In this document: positions 53,303 through 64,000 of the stretch, in pieces
Layout of the letters: the number at the start of each line of letters is the position of its first letter
How positions within the stretch are numbered: position 1 is the stretch's first letter
DNA from: Acanthosepion lycidas
Taxonomy: Eukaryota > Mollusca > Cephalopoda > Sepiida > Sepiidae
Length of the DNA stretch: 64,000 bases
Direction of reading: 5' to 3'
Assembly (NCBI GenBank): GCA_963932145.1
Contig: OZ010605.1
Span: 28,588,914 to 28,652,913, forward strand
The notes under the pieces: generated by a model
What the model was told of the DNA's origin: nothing
Seen by the model: the letters and a program-made list of their open reading frames with translations, nothing else
The model's database searches: none
Translations under genes and position numbers: made by a program

Positions 53303-53345
<43 letters not shown>

Positions 53346-53353
53346 GTGCGTGC
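53290..53353. repeat. (TA)n then (TG)n tract
   Basis: Short TA blocks followed by about 14 TG/CG units. Confidence 0.95.
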
Positions 53354-53689
53354 TGATTTTATTGAAGAAATTTCTTTAGACATATTGGTTGCACATGAAT
53401 ATCGTACCAGGAATTAAGACGCTGACGTTCCTGTTCCTGAACTTATATTTCCAGTCTAGGCAGGCCGAGAGGAATGGTGCTAATCCCGAAGCAACATAAA
53501 CAAAAATGGAGACAGATTTGTTATTTAGAAGCCTATAATCGCTGTCTAATCTGGACGCAATATCAGGAAGCTATATTGAAATTTACAAACGCATAAAAAT
53601 TATTTATTTTTTATCTTTTGTTACGCCCCATTCTTTCACTAATCCTACCTAGTATAAAATACTCCATTTTACATAAGTAAATGAGACAT

Positions 53690-55190
53690 GAAAAAAGTGT
53701 TAATTTATTAAAAATATTATTATACACCAATGTTCCTTAAACGATTATTCCATATAACAATGTCTTTAGACGAGTATCCTTAAGACAAATGTCCTTAGAC
53801 AGAATTCCATTAAACCATTTATTCTTATTCTTAGGTCAATATTATTTTTCCAAGGGCTTAGTGCGAAGTTAAAATTAAAATATTACACAGAACAATATTT
53901 TACTCCATAAGATAGAAATCCGGCCTTGTCTGTTATAGGCAAGACGGAACTTACGATGGCCGATAACACTTTTCGCGATGTTAACAGTTCTGCTATTCGT
54001 TACTTGCAAAGATTTCTTCTTTTTTTTTAAATAGATCGTTCTTGCATACGGAGATTTTTATGTTAGTTGCTACTTGTCCAAAATCGACATCGTTTCCGTA
54101 CCATTTCCAGGATGATGATAGCCGTGTAACTTGTCTCTACACAGCTCAGCAAATACGGGGTTGAAAACATTCGTTTAAGCAACACTGGTCTAAGGGATAT
54201 TGGTTTAAAGAAAACTCGTCTAAGTAACCTTCGCCTAGAGAATTATGGCCTAATGTCGATTGTATTAATATAGAAACAATGCATGTCAATAAATGCTTAT
54301 AAATCACATGTTTCATCAGTAATTAATGTTGCTATAAGTGACCTAAATATTATTCTGTAATATAAAGTATATAAATAAAATTGAGTATTTTGTACATGAA
54401 TAATGTATTAATTAATTTAAAAAAATATTATTATAGACCATTAGTCCTCTGACAGGTATTCCATAAATTAATGTCCTTAGACGAGTATTATTAAGGATAA
54501 TGTCTATAGACCAAAAGTCTTTAGCCAAATGTTTCTAAATCCCTTCAGAGGACGTTGTGGAGAGTCGTAAAAAGATATATAGAAGAAAATACAAAGTTTA
54601 GTGAATAACTGGATGATGTGCGAAGTGTTATTTTTAAACACCAATATCAATATTTTACCGTGGAATCCAAAACATTCATCTAAGTTACATTGGTCTAAGG
54701 AATATTGGTCTAAGAATATTGATCTAAGGAACACTCGACTAAAGAATATACATTTAAGAAATCTTTGTCTAGATAATTATTGTCTAATGTGGGATCTATC
54801 AATATACAAACAATAGATGCCAATAAATGCTTATAAATTATATGTATCATCAGTAATTAATGTTGCTGTAAGTGTCTTAAATATTATTCTATAATATAGT
54901 AAATATTAATAAAATTGGTTATTTTGTAAATGAAAAAAGTGTTAATTTATTAAAAAAACTATTATTATAGATCAATAGTCCTCTGACAGGTATTCCATAG
55001 ATCAATGTCCTTAGACGAGTATTCCTTACAAAAATATCCTTATAATATTCTTTAGCCAAAAGTTCCTAAATCCTTCAAAGAATGTTGTAGAGAGCCGAAG
55101 AAGACATATAAAAGAAGATACAAAGCTTAGTAAATAACTGGATTATGCGCGTCTGGCAGAAAAACGAAGTGTTATTTTTAAACAAGAATA
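53690..55190. repeat. Three tandem foldback units with TCTAAGG arrays
   Basis: Anchors GTGTTAATTTATTAAAAA...TATTATTATA begin at about 53697, 54410 and 54950. In each unit a left block has CCTTAGAC/TCCATAA motifs at 15-18-base spacing (53725-53820; 54435-54535; 54965-55075). The first two units have a right block with the complement, GTCTAAGGAATATTG and similar (54170-54250; 54670-54790). Left and right blocks can pair, giving a foldback. The right block of unit 3 is missing. Short frames such as 54601-54816 translate the array (LKNIHLRNL). Confidence 0.85.
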
Positions 55191-55440
55191 TCAATATTTT
55201 ACTTATATATCATTTCCTTTGTTCAAATTGTTGCTTTTTGCCGTAAGTTTTCTGAGGCCGTGGATGGTGAAAAATTTTTTTGAGGTTCAGATTCACTCAA
55301 TGTTTACGCCATGGAAACCCGTTTTTATGATATAACTGTTGTTACCGACTGAGCTACGAGAATCCGAAGCTTTTGCAGGTGATCAAACCTAAGCGATAAA
55401 CCTAAGTATAAGCTCTTGCGCTAATGGTGTTAATAGCAAC
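55191..55440. other. No recognised feature
   Basis: ACCGACTGAGCTACGAGAATC (55338-55358) resembles a tRNA A box on the minus strand, but no B box or clover-leaf was found. Confidence 0.4.
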
Positions 55441-55454
55441 TATACTCTTTTAAA

Positions 55455-55600
55455 TATACAGTATTTACATTAGTCGGACTATTGTCCTCATCTTTGTCGC
55501 CATATCTGTCCCAACATTTCGGCCGTTGTACGCTCCGACCTTCTTCAGGTGTTTGGAATTTCGAATTGAACCCTTTTTTCGATCACTGGGTTAGACTGTC
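55455..55600 (-). repeat. SINE-B 3' half, inverted, with best stem II
   Basis: On the minus strand CTGAAGA (55548-55542), stem GGTCG/CGGCC (five pairs including one G-U), GAAA (55520-55517), TGTTGGGACAGATATGGCGA. The ribozyme-like core is nearly complete, except that G stands where H17 is required under the obvious stem III. Confidence 0.75.
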
Positions 55601-55739
55601 CTAGAAAAGCAATGATAACAAAGTTGCAATATGAGCTCTGGTAAAAAATGTAATGATAACAGCAAAATTGCAATATGAGCACTGGTAAAAAATGAAGGTG
55701 AAAACATTAGGTTTATAATACCAAGAAATTCATACCAAG

Positions 55740-56065
55740 GACACATGGCACAGTAGATAAAGGCGTTGGTTAGATCTAGTGACAGACCCAAAGAGTGTGA
55801 GTTCAATACCCGGTTAAGGCAGAGGAGAACTTTCAGAGGGAAATTAGCAGGAGATAACTGATAACTGACATCCATCAAACATGGCACGTGGAACTAGAAA
55901 GGTCTACCCCAGTGATCGAAATAAAGGGTTCAGTCCGAAATTCCAACCACCTGAAGAAGGCTGTGACAAATATGGCGACAAAGATGAGGACAATAGTTCG
56001 ACTAATGTAAATACTGTACATAATACCTCATCTCAGAAATATAGACAAACTCTTTCAAATATCAT
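55740..56065 (+). mobile_element. SINE-B, most complete copy
   Basis: A-box-like TGGCACAGTAGATAAAGGCG near 55747 and B-box-like GAGTTCAATACCCGG near 55799. AACTGACATCCATCAAACAT, GGCACGTGGAACTAGAAAGG, CGAAATAAAGGGTTCAGTCC and CACCTGAAGAAGGC follow. The element then jumps to TGTGACAAATATGGCGACAA, so stem II and GAAA are deleted. The 3' module ends TCAGAAATATAGACA. Confidence 0.8.
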
Positions 56066-56129
56066 CTCTATTCAAGATGTGGGCCATCCTGGCTCCTTTT
56101 TCATTCATCTGTATCTTTGATTTATCATG

Positions 56130-56390
56130 CTGTCTTGCGAAAATTTGGGGAGGGGGTGTAACAGTGCGTTTTCCTTGGCTTGTAATTCAGAACATTGCTA
56201 TTATTTGATTGTCTGCTATCCAAAGCTAGTGGGTGTCTTAAAAGATACATTTCTAAAAGTAACCTGTGTATCTATCAACTGGGATTCTTATGAAAATTGA
56301 TGCCATGTTCATTGATTCCGTCATAAATCTGTATGATGTGAAATTAGTATCCTTACTTGGAAGCTCGGCTACAGTCATTTTCACGCAACA
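56130..56390. other. No recognised feature
   Basis: Mixed sequence between SINE-B and LINE-J. Confidence 0.5.
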
Positions 56391-56394
56391 TGGC

Positions 56395-56800
56395 TTCCTT
56401 CTTTTCTAGAAATAATTAGATGCAAATTTCTCTGACGAGATTTTTTCCCTGGTTCTCCGACTACATGAATCTAAGCGTGCTACTTGATTGGCATCTACAT
56501 CCAACTCTCTTACTGTTTGGATAAATCTAAAGCTCTCTTCTACTCCAACAGTTTCTTTTCTTGCACTTCCCGACTATGAGACTATCTTCCGTGAAGTTGC
56601 TTCCCCGATAGCTAGAATCTTCAAAAATTTAAATATAACACCAGCAGCAATCTTCTTTTTTCTTGAATCCCGTTCATCTTTTATCCTTTCACCAATCCTC
56701 CCTATTCTTAGTCTCCGCTTACGCTTTCATTCCTTATAGCATCTGTGAACTTATGGCATTCCCGCCTTGTTTGGTGTGAAATGATTAAAAAAATGTATTA
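56395..56800 (+). mobile_element. LINE-J 3' end, separate copy
   Basis: NFSDEIFSLVLRLHESKRAT, stop, LASTSNSLTVWI corresponds to the LINE-J C-terminus (DELLSLVAKLHEFKRATGLAS). LPDYETIFREVASPIARIFK follows. The 3' end is CTTATGGCATTCCCGCCTTG, TTTGGTGTGAAATGATTAAA, the same terminus as the copies near 12.66, 0.83 and 45.88 kb. Confidence 0.75.
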
Positions 56801-56840
56801 AACATTTCATAAAACTTTCACAAACTCATATCCATACAAC

Positions 56841-56843
<3 letters not shown>

Positions 56844-56920
<77 letters not shown>
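56844..56920. repeat. (TA)38 tract
   Basis: Pure TA run close to the LINE-J 3' terminus. Confidence 0.97.
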
Positions 56921-56924
<4 letters not shown>

Positions 56925-58718
56925 CTTAAAAGTAGCTCTATCGGGTGGCATTTAAGCAAGGTCCCGCGAAGGGTGCTTGATTGGGCCTTCATCAAAATAC
57001 GTAGGGAGGAGCAGATGCGATGGACAACAACAAACTACAAAAGAACTTAAATGATCGCTGCATTTAAGTATTGCATTAATATTTAAGTTTGACTTTGAAA
57101 AGTTCGATGATAGTTCTTCTGGCGCCACTTAATTTAAAGACAATTTGATGTATGGAGGTTCTTACTTTCTATAAAAACAATTATTTTCTTTTGGGTGACT
57201 TTCGCTGGACTTAGCAATTAAATTCGATCCCATTTTTAATCAAGTATCTTCATCAGAATGCAGAAAGCAGTGGACGGATCGTCTAGTCCCATTTTTTGGG
57301 ACTCATCGCGATCTATTTATTAACCAATTTTTTGCTCATTTTCGTCTAGCGGCCTGAATATTCGAGAAATTTTATAACAAAAATATCCCTTCCCCAGCAC
57401 TTTTCAAATTTGCTTTGTTTCGACGTCCTCTGTAGTTGAGACGTCAAGCCCAATCACACACACGCGCATACATACATGCATACATGCATACATACATGCA
57501 TACATATGTGTGTGTGCGCGCGCGTACGTGTGTGTTTATTGAGAGAGAAGGATTTGAGAAATTTATTGTCCTAAAACATTGTTTTAAAGAATTGAACCCA
57601 TAGATTCACTAGCCGCTCGGTCAATGAATTCAGATTTTTCCTGATCAGGAAATCACCTATTATTACTATTCTAAGAATTGCGAAAGTCTACGCAGATGAC
57701 TTGATTGGAATCTGAACTCGACTCAGTAATTCAATTTTCGCAGTCGAGTGCCGTTATATTATCCGATACTGCAGTAACAATATCTTTACATCTTTTTTTC
57801 ATAATTCACTTGCATTTAAGTACTGTACTTTTATCAATATGCTTTCGAATACCGTATCTTAATCTTAGTCAACTGAAGGTCGGGTTATTTACGTTATTTT
57901 TCTCATTTTTATTTATCCTTATTTTTATTCTTGGAGGATACATTGCAAACTAATGGTCATTTTATCAAAGACTTGCCGGTAATTTAGAATTTGCTGGAAC
58001 CTTAAAAGAAAATAGAAGCTTCAATACTGATTATCATGCAGCTTATATGAGTGTAGAGTAAATGATTTTTGTGTGTGTCTTGGCTTTTACATGTGGTCGT
58101 TTTCTTTTTTGTTCTGTGTATGCGCATGCGCGTTAAACGGGTAAAAAAATATTATGTTACTTGTTCCATTCATTCATCCATCCATCCTCTACATTACACA
58201 GAAATAAGAAGAAAAAAAGCGATTATCATTCTAAATATATCATTTTTCTTTAAATAGTTTCTTTCTTTTTCTCTTTTTCATTCTTGCAATTTTGTTCTCT
58301 CTTTCTTTGCTTTAAAAGTGAAAAATAAATTTATAAAAAAAAAAAGCAACAGTCACTCGGAGAATGATAAAAAAAAAAAAAATAAACGTCACGATTCGGA
58401 AGAGTTCCAGTAAAGCGAATGTGTCCGAAAGAATTTCTCGGTTTCAACGTTTGTATTGTTATGCTGTATCATATATTTTCAAGAGCAGCAACCTTTCATT
58501 TGCAATAACAAAAACCCTTCAGACGGACTGGAGAATGGCGTGACTAGGATTGAATGTATCAAAGAAAAAAAGTTTCTTACGCCATAATAAGTTAAAGAAT
58601 ACAGAATCGTCTTGCAACAGGAGGTTACCAATAGGGCGCAGTATTGAATAAGTTAAGGAAAAGTCCAGTTAATCAAAAGTAAAATTATTGTGACATTTTG
58701 CTTCTTTGTGGGGGTGAA

Positions 58719-58720
<2 letters not shown>
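56921..58720. other. About 1.8 kb without a supported gene
   Basis: 57466-57530 has (CATA)n, (TG)n and (CG)n units. The minus strand at about 57255-57210 has CTGATGA and, later, GATCGAAT, a weak hammerhead-like order. The frame 57705-57953 has two hydrophobic stretches but no family match. Confidence 0.5.

Positions 58721-58721
<1 letters not shown>

Positions 58722-58790
<69 letters not shown>
58722..58790. repeat. (TA)n tract with one GTA interruption
   Basis: Followed by GTTTTATGCTATATTTACAG, TCAATATCAGGAATAGAGCG, which resembles the inverted tail of the 20.4-kb hammerhead element. Confidence 0.95.
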
Positions 58791-58793
<3 letters not shown>

Positions 58794-58870
58794 TTATGCT
58801 ATATTTACAGGTTAAGGTTCTCAATATCAGGAATAGAGCGTATGTAATTACAAATGAAGAATTTAAATCA
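58791..58870 (-). repeat. Tail fragment of the 14.6/20.4-kb hammerhead element
   Basis: GGTTCTCAATATCAGGAATA, GAGCGTATGTAATTAC parallels GTGCTCAATATCAAAGATAG, AGCGCGTGTAAATATA at 20.40 kb. The ribozyme core itself is missing. Confidence 0.55.
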
Positions 58871-59184
58871 TTACATAAGTAAACAAATTAAGTAAATAAT
58901 AGAAGAATTAAAAAGCAATGAATTCCCACAGGAACACAAATAATGTAATAGTTCCAATCAAGGACAAAATTACTCTTCTTTCCTTCTAATTACTCTTATT
59001 TTGTTTTTGCTCTTTAGTAAAATTAATGTTTTACTAATTCTTCCACGCTCTGTAACCAGCTTTGGCTTCCTACCGGTTCGCAGTGGTTCACGATTTTTAA
59101 AATTATAAATGCTTAGTGAACTAGTTCTCGGATTATCCCAAAATAATCTTATATATTAATAGCCGATATACAATAGCTAAAAAT

Positions 59185-59435
59185 ATAATTAATGTCATTG
59201 CTCTAATTGCTGCAGAGACTGAAAGAGGGTTTTCAGTGATGACAAAAGAAATCATTATGAAGTTAAAAACATGGCAAATTTTCTAGCCATAAATTTTCTA
59301 GGTCTTCCATTGGATATTTGGGACTGCGTCTATTTCGTTCGAATGTGACCAAGAAGCCATAATACAGCTGATGGCACTAGGATCAAAAAGCACCATAATG
59401 CTGAACAGAAATATGACAAGAAATGAATTTCAATC
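59185..59435 (+). pseudogene. hAT-type transposase C-terminal remnant
   Basis: IINVIALIAAETERGFSVMT, KEIIMKLK reads as the dimerisation domain of the hAT group in which ERGFS-M replaces ERvFS. The next frame gives MANFLAINFLGLPLDIWDCV, YFVRM, the C-terminal extension typical of that group, then HNTADGTRIKKHHNAEQ. One frameshift separates the parts. The rest of the transposase is absent. Confidence 0.6.
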
Positions 59436-59707
59436 TGGTAATCAATAATAAGTAAAAAATAATTAATCCCATTATAAAATAGCTACAAATAACTGTACGC
59501 CATTATTTCTACTCGGTAGTCTCTAGAATAATTTGCGACATCACAGTTACCGCACAATCAATAATCGTTTAGATATTACAATAGATCTTGCTAACCATAA
59601 TGCACCATAAACCGGCATAATAAAAATAATCGTGACAAAACACGACACATATGGTCTGAAGAATGCGTTTAAGCCTAAACTAGGCTGTCACCGCTCGATA
59701 TTGACAT

Positions 59708-59709
<2 letters not shown>

Positions 59710-59794
<85 letters not shown>
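59710..59794. repeat. (TA)42 tail of unit H
   Basis: Pure TA run joining the TATATTTGCTTATA end of the minus-strand unit H. Confidence 0.97.
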
Positions 59795-59796
<2 letters not shown>

Positions 59797-60030
59797 CAAA
59801 TATATGGATATAGATCCGACAGTATGAAGAAAAATATACGGAAAAAACAAACAAAAATCCTTATATGCAATTATGCTGTTTTAATGTTAATATAATGTCA
59901 ACGTCGGATGTTTCGGTCTAATAAACCATCTTCAGGACATATTCATAAAATATAATTAACATTATCAATTCAACATGACAAAGACAATGGACATAAGAAC
60001 AAGACTTATGCAAACAGATAACTGAAGTCT
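59795..60030 (-). mobile_element. Hammerhead-bearing repeat unit H, third copy
   Basis: On the minus strand, from CTTCAGTTATCTGTTTGCAT through CTTATGTCCATTGTCTTTGT to the core: CTGAAGA (59935-59929), stem II GGT/ACC, GAAA (59914-59911), CAT-CCG-ACG (one C-A mismatch in stem III), TT. The 3' part and (TA)n tail match the 41.24-kb copy throughout. There is no adjacent LINE here, showing that unit H moves independently of the Tx1-type LINE. Confidence 0.88.
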
Positions 60031-60049
60031 GAGTCTTCGATGTTTTAAC

Positions 60050-60360
60050 ACAATCGTCAGGCCATCACTCGTGTTCACCCCTATGTTCAGTTTTATATTG
60101 ATATAAGCTCTATCCCTGATAAGGATTAAATTGGCACCTGATCTAAAATAACTACCAATAATCTGATATTAGCTGGGACACGGAATGGCTTCTTTATTTT
60201 GATGCCTTCAAAACGAAACTGATCACTATTACTGCTCTGAAGTAACACTTTATACCTACAATCAACTTGGCTGGTGCTAACCTCCAGGAAAGTGACTCGT
60301 TGAACCTTCCCAGTCTACCGTTTTCTACTTACATGAAGGCAAATATTATATTGAATAAGC
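60050..60360. repeat. Diverged duplicate pair, copy 1
   Basis: ATCCCTGATAAGGATTAAAT, CACGGAATGGCTTCTTTATT, TTGATGCCTTCAAAACGAAA, CAACTTGGCTGGTGCTAACC, GTGACTCGTTGAACCTTCC. The same blocks occur in the same order in copy 2. The minus strand of both could encode a FEG(V/I)KIKKPFR segment of unknown kind. Confidence 0.75.
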
Positions 60361-60440
60361 TGTCAGAGAGAATGGGAGACCGACACATTTGAACTAAAAC
60401 TTTCTGACGACATGAAGTGGATCATTTATGTTGAATCAAC

Positions 60441-60444
<4 letters not shown>

Positions 60445-60513
<69 letters not shown>
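60445..60513. repeat. (TA)n tract between the duplicate copies
   Basis: Pure TA run. Confidence 0.97.
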
Positions 60514-60516
<3 letters not shown>

Positions 60517-60599
60517 CAATCGAAAATTTCCTCATATGAGGAATAGACCTATTTCACCTGACGAAAACTTCGTCATTCTTATTCATCCCCTGTATATAG

Positions 60600-60930
60600 A
60601 AGGGGCAGTGTGTTCCATGCTTAAACGACATGCAATCGATGTTCACTTTTAAATTTACATACGCTCTGTCCCTGATAAGGACTAAATAAGCAAAGGATCT
60701 AAAAAAAAAAAAAATCACCAATAATTTGATTTTAACTAAGGCACGGAATGGCTTCTTAATTTTGACGCCTTCAAAATGAAACTGCTTTCTATCACTGTTC
60801 TGAACTAACACTTTCTACTTTCCATCAACTTGGCTGATGCAAACCTCAAGAAATGTGACTCGTTGAACCTTCCAATGTTCACGTTTTCGGCTGACATGAA
60901 GGCACATTTTATAGAGGAAGAGATGGTGAA
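60600..60930. repeat. Diverged duplicate pair, copy 2
   Basis: GTCCCTGATAAGGACTAAAT, GGCACGGAATGGCTTCTTAA, TTTGACGCCTTCAAAATGAA, CAACTTGGCTGATGCAAACC and GTGACTCGTTGAACCTTCC match copy 1. The minus-strand frame 60811-60554 (QNSDRKQFHFEGVKIKKPFR) has no family that I recognise. Confidence 0.75.
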
Positions 60931-61636
60931 TTCCAGAAAAAAATGATTATCTTGGTTAATTTAACGATAATTTCGAGATATTTAATGTCGAATTATAATT
61001 ATAATTTATACTTCTAAATTTTCCCCACTAGGACAATTCTATTATTTTTGTTAGTTTTAAAAAAAATATTTTCTAAAGTATAAATTCATAACTTAAAAAA
61101 GAATCGGTTTATCATTTACTGGTGTTCACTCAACCCAAGGCTCGGAAGCCAATCAAGCCAGACAGTTTCTGTAACAATAAGAACTTAGAAATAGTAATGA
61201 TGAATGCGGTTGTGTCATATGGGAGGGGAGACGAGCCAGTAAAAAGTTTAAAATAATAAGAATAAGGAAAAGACGTAAAAATCTAACCTTTGATATCAAC
61301 AGGTCAAAATTTAACTGTTCTGTGAAGCATTCACAAAGGAATCTAATCTACAAAAAGACACATTCTAGGAGAACGTTAAATGAAAGTTTGTTCTGACATT
61401 TCGAAGAAGAAGGAAATGATTCGACTTCACTGAAATAATTCCTATGGCATTCACTATCTGTAGTAAACTCCAAACGGGTGAAACTAAATTTTTGAGCTAG
61501 GAGATTAAAAATAACCTATTTTCTGTGGTTTTTGTTGATCTTTAATGTAGCATATTAGTGACTACTGCTATTATACAGTGACGAAAGCGGCAGTCAAAAT
61601 TATTTCGTTTACAGCTGACAAACCGAAGGATTACCA
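60931..61636. other. No recognised feature
   Basis: AT-rich, with no supported frame or repeat. Confidence 0.5.
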
Positions 61637-62135
61637 TGTCACAGGCAGATGCTAAATCTGCCTCCCAAGCAGCTTACAAGACCATGGCACCGTTTGCTTA
61701 TAGGGATATATAATTCCTAGATATAGATATAGAAAATAATTCCAGCTCGCAGTTAGTAATTTGGGAAAGCCCAAGACTCGATGCTTGCCTTTGGTGGAAT
61801 ATCCTCGACTCGGATATATATCAATGAATCCGACCTGTTTGAATCTGGAGTCTTAAGCATGGCTTCTCCAGACACAGGATTATCTCCATACTATATATAA
61901 AAACCTTCCTTGTTTCTCTTTACTCTGTGCTTTTCTGTGCATATATTGTGACATCATCCTCTTTATTGATATTTAATATAAATCTTCATCCCAAAATTAT
62001 TATTTTTTCTTTCATTTCTTTCATTCTATTTTTATTTCTTCTTAAAAATAAGGCCTTGGCCACCTTTAAATTATTTCAACGGTTGAATTGTTAATTTCAC
62101 ATGTAGCGTTCAGCGATTTGGCGCGTCCCTACACA
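61637..62135 (+). mobile_element. Weak candidate: solitary LTR plus primer-binding site
   Basis: A TG-start near 61637 and a CA-end near 62102, a TATA-like CTATATATAAAAACC at 61891, and TTGGCGCGTCC at 62118-62128 just downstream. The last looks like a tRNA primer-binding site of an LTR retrotransposon. No internal protein domain and no second LTR were seen, so at most this is a fossil fragment; family unknown. Confidence 0.25.
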
Positions 62136-62488
62136 AACTGGTCAGAAAAATCAAGCCGCTGCATCTAGAAGAAGAGTAAACGTTTCATTCGTTTTCCGTG
62201 CGCTTGTTCTCACAGAGGTGTGTGTCCGGTTCTTCTAGAGAAGAAAAGTTAAAATCTTCAAGGATAATCAGGAACTCCAGGGCCACGATGGCCTAAATCT
62301 TTAATGATTAAAAGCAACGCGCATTCAGGATGATAACCAAACCAATGAACTACAAACTAAAACAAACAAAAAAAAAGAAGAAATAATGATCAAAGAAATC
62401 GTCGATAATATGATTCGATAGATAAGTAACTATTGAACCTTTCTCTCATGCCTTTTTTTAATATATTTTTTCCTTTCCCTAATTATTT

Positions 62489-62490
<2 letters not shown>
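62136..62490. other. No recognised feature
   Basis: Mixed sequence between the LTR candidate and a microsatellite. Confidence 0.45.

Positions 62491-62562
<72 letters not shown>
62491..62562. repeat. (TA)n then (TG)n tract
   Basis: About 17 TA units, then about 17 TG units. Confidence 0.97.
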
Positions 62563-62563
<1 letters not shown>

Positions 62564-62701
62564 TTCCACTCAATATCTTTATTACACTGAATTAAATAAA
62601 CTTTACATACTGTTTTTGTTTTCTATAATTTTTCTGTCATTTTTTTCTTTCCACCAGGATGGGACGTTAGTAATTTGCATAAGTAATTATTCTCATGAGT
62701 T

Positions 62702-63037
62702 TTATAATCCTGGGTATGACGATAAACTACATCTGGCAGCAAGGCGTCTGATCAGGAGTTTAGAGGTTTTAAGGAGCGGGGAACCACCTCTTAATAGCTG
62801 TTATTCCCAGGTTCACCCTGACCCGGAGTGAGTAGTACATGTTTGGGTCCCAGATATGGGTAAATAGTGAACCCCAAACAAAAATAAAACACTGTAAAAG
62901 AATACATTTTTATAGTAAATATACCAGCAATACATTTTTTATTAAATAATCACCAAAAATTCCTTTTTTATATTAGAATGGCCAACAATACCTATTTTAT
63001 AACAAAATGAACAAAATATATTTTTAAATTATAAAGG

Positions 63038-63097
<60 letters not shown>

Positions 63098-63190
63098 AAA
63101 TTACCAACAGCACATGTTTAAAGTAAATTGACTAGTAATCATTTTTATAGTCGAATTACCGACATTGCATTTTATAGCAAAAGGATCAAC
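62702..63190 (+). repeat. Repeat A copy with array
   Basis: Head ATCCTGGGTATGACGATAAA, CAAGGCGTCTGATCAGGAGT, CCCAGGTTCACCCTGACCCG, AATAGTGAACCCCAAAC. An ACCAGCAATACATTTTTTAT-type array (five or six units) runs to about 63180, split by the (TA)n at 63039-63094. This is the best-preserved head in the window. The terminal TTGATATGCC segment is not present. Confidence 0.75.
63039..63094. repeat. (TA)n tract inside repeat A array
   Basis: TA run with one TGTA interruption. Confidence 0.95.
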
Positions 63191-63194
63191 AATA

Positions 63195-64000
63195 GATTTT
63201 ATCTGTAGCTGAAGGCACACACTTGCATTCAAAATATATTTAGCTGAAGTAATAAAACTGTGTTCAAAATATTTACATCTCGGCATTAAAAAACACATAG
63301 AGGATTGACGTGCTGCTTAATAAATAAGCCAAACAACCTACCAAATGAGTTTTAAGAAATGAAAGGTCGTTAGATTCTGTATATTTTTTTAGGATGATGC
63401 CTTAAGCTGTTGTCGAAAATGTAGTCGTTCATGATAACTTGTTCTGTAAGTTCTGTTTATTCGAACAGGTAGCCATTGTTTTGTTTAATTCTTCTGTTTT
63501 TCAAATCACATAAATCAGTCATGTTTCGTATATTGAGCGTCAAATATCAAATGGGAATCAGGATAATTTCCATCTTTTGAAGGAATCGCTAATATATCTC
63601 TTGGAATTTCTTATGGAATTAACTTGACTCTTGTTGTTGCATAACTAACACGCTTTTCCCCGACTGCTTTCTAGATTACCACGATCTTAAACTATCTTTT
63701 GAGAGTTTCATTGTTCGTATGCTTTAAAATTCATCCAATGTTTTTGTTTCATTTAAAAGAAAGTGAATTGTTCTGTAAGTAGTGTTTTGTCAAACATCTG
63801 TAGGCATTAATTCTTTTGAATGATGTTCTCCTTCTAGAACAGTTTTTTTTTTTTTTTTTTTTTTTGGATGGGGATGGGCGAACTGTTAAATATCTCCTTA
63901 AAACGAGTATTTTTTGGTGACAAAACTTTTGAGTGTGATCGTTTGTATTCGTTAAGCTTAGAGAATCGGGTATTCCCATGCGATTAACCATCTAAGTACT
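63195..64000. other. No supported gene
   Basis: A poly-T run at 63842-63865. Short minus-strand frames have no recognised motif. Confidence 0.5.

Larger units (their letters stand above)
52161..53680. other. No supported gene; microsatellites at 52907 and 53290
   Basis: Pyrimidine-rich stretch 52550-52690 and the two TA tracts. At 53050-53100 the minus strand holds CTGATGA and, 18 bases on, CGAATTCTGTC, a weak hammerhead-like order. Confidence 0.45.

Noticed and set aside
55338-55358. A-box-like sequence ACCGACTGAGCTACGAGAATC
   Set aside because: Isolated match with no B box at the right distance and no repeat family.

Overview
The window looks like gene-poor intergenic or intronic DNA from a lophotrochozoan, most likely a cephalopod such as an octopus. 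This is inferred from base composition, from more than 30 long (TA)n tracts, and from the mix of Penelope-like elements (PLEs), LINEs, tRNA-derived SINEs and mariner/Tc1/hAT remnants. I recognise no host protein-coding gene, real tRNA or rRNA gene, or CRISPR array. Nearly every long open frame is either a decayed transposon piece or translated microsatellite (runs of Ile-Tyr).

Layout. 1-5 kb: a local duplication, minisatellites, a repeat-A copy and fragments of a Jockey/CR1-group LINE (called LINE-J). 5-10.7 kb: a tRNA-headed SINE with a 101-bp mariner-type MITE inside it, a SINE carrying a ribozyme-like motif, and two PLE copies of one family facing each other tail to tail. 11.6-13.3 kb: a decayed transposase and an RTE-like LINE interrupted by LINE-J. 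14-20.6 kb: repeat-A copies, a large ribozyme-bearing palindrome, hAT and Tc1-type remnants, and PLE pieces of a second lineage. 21-31 kb: mariner remnants, several MITEs, a diverged duplication and an element with inverted ends. 31.7-35 kb: a 3.2-kb pyrimidine-rich tract containing a roughly 50-bp minisatellite. 35.5-42.3 kb: two SINE-C copies, a GC-rich Tx1/L1-type LINE (37.4-40.5 kb) lying between two inverted ribozyme-bearing units, and a third SINE-C copy split by a MITE. 43-48.3 kb: a long but broken LINE-J, a Tc1 transposase remnant and an inverted SINE-B pair. 50-60 kb: LINE tails, foldback arrays, another inverted SINE-B pair and a hAT remnant. 60-64 kb: a diverged repeat pair, a weak LTR candidate and repeat A.

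The most interesting signal is a set of hammerhead-ribozyme (HHR) cores. Matches with all core positions in the right order and supporting stems occur at 41281-41365, 16943-16980 and 14626-14666, with further copies at 36838-36920, 59884-59960, 6932-6970 and 20470-20575. They lie in short non-coding repeats, one of which has a tRNA-like head, and these repeats often end in (TA)n. The same repeats tend to sit as inverted pairs. PLEs are known to carry HHRs in their terminal repeats, and PLE protein remnants are abundant here. I therefore infer that at least some of these SINE-like repeats may depend on PLEs rather than LINEs for mobility. This needs genome-wide testing.
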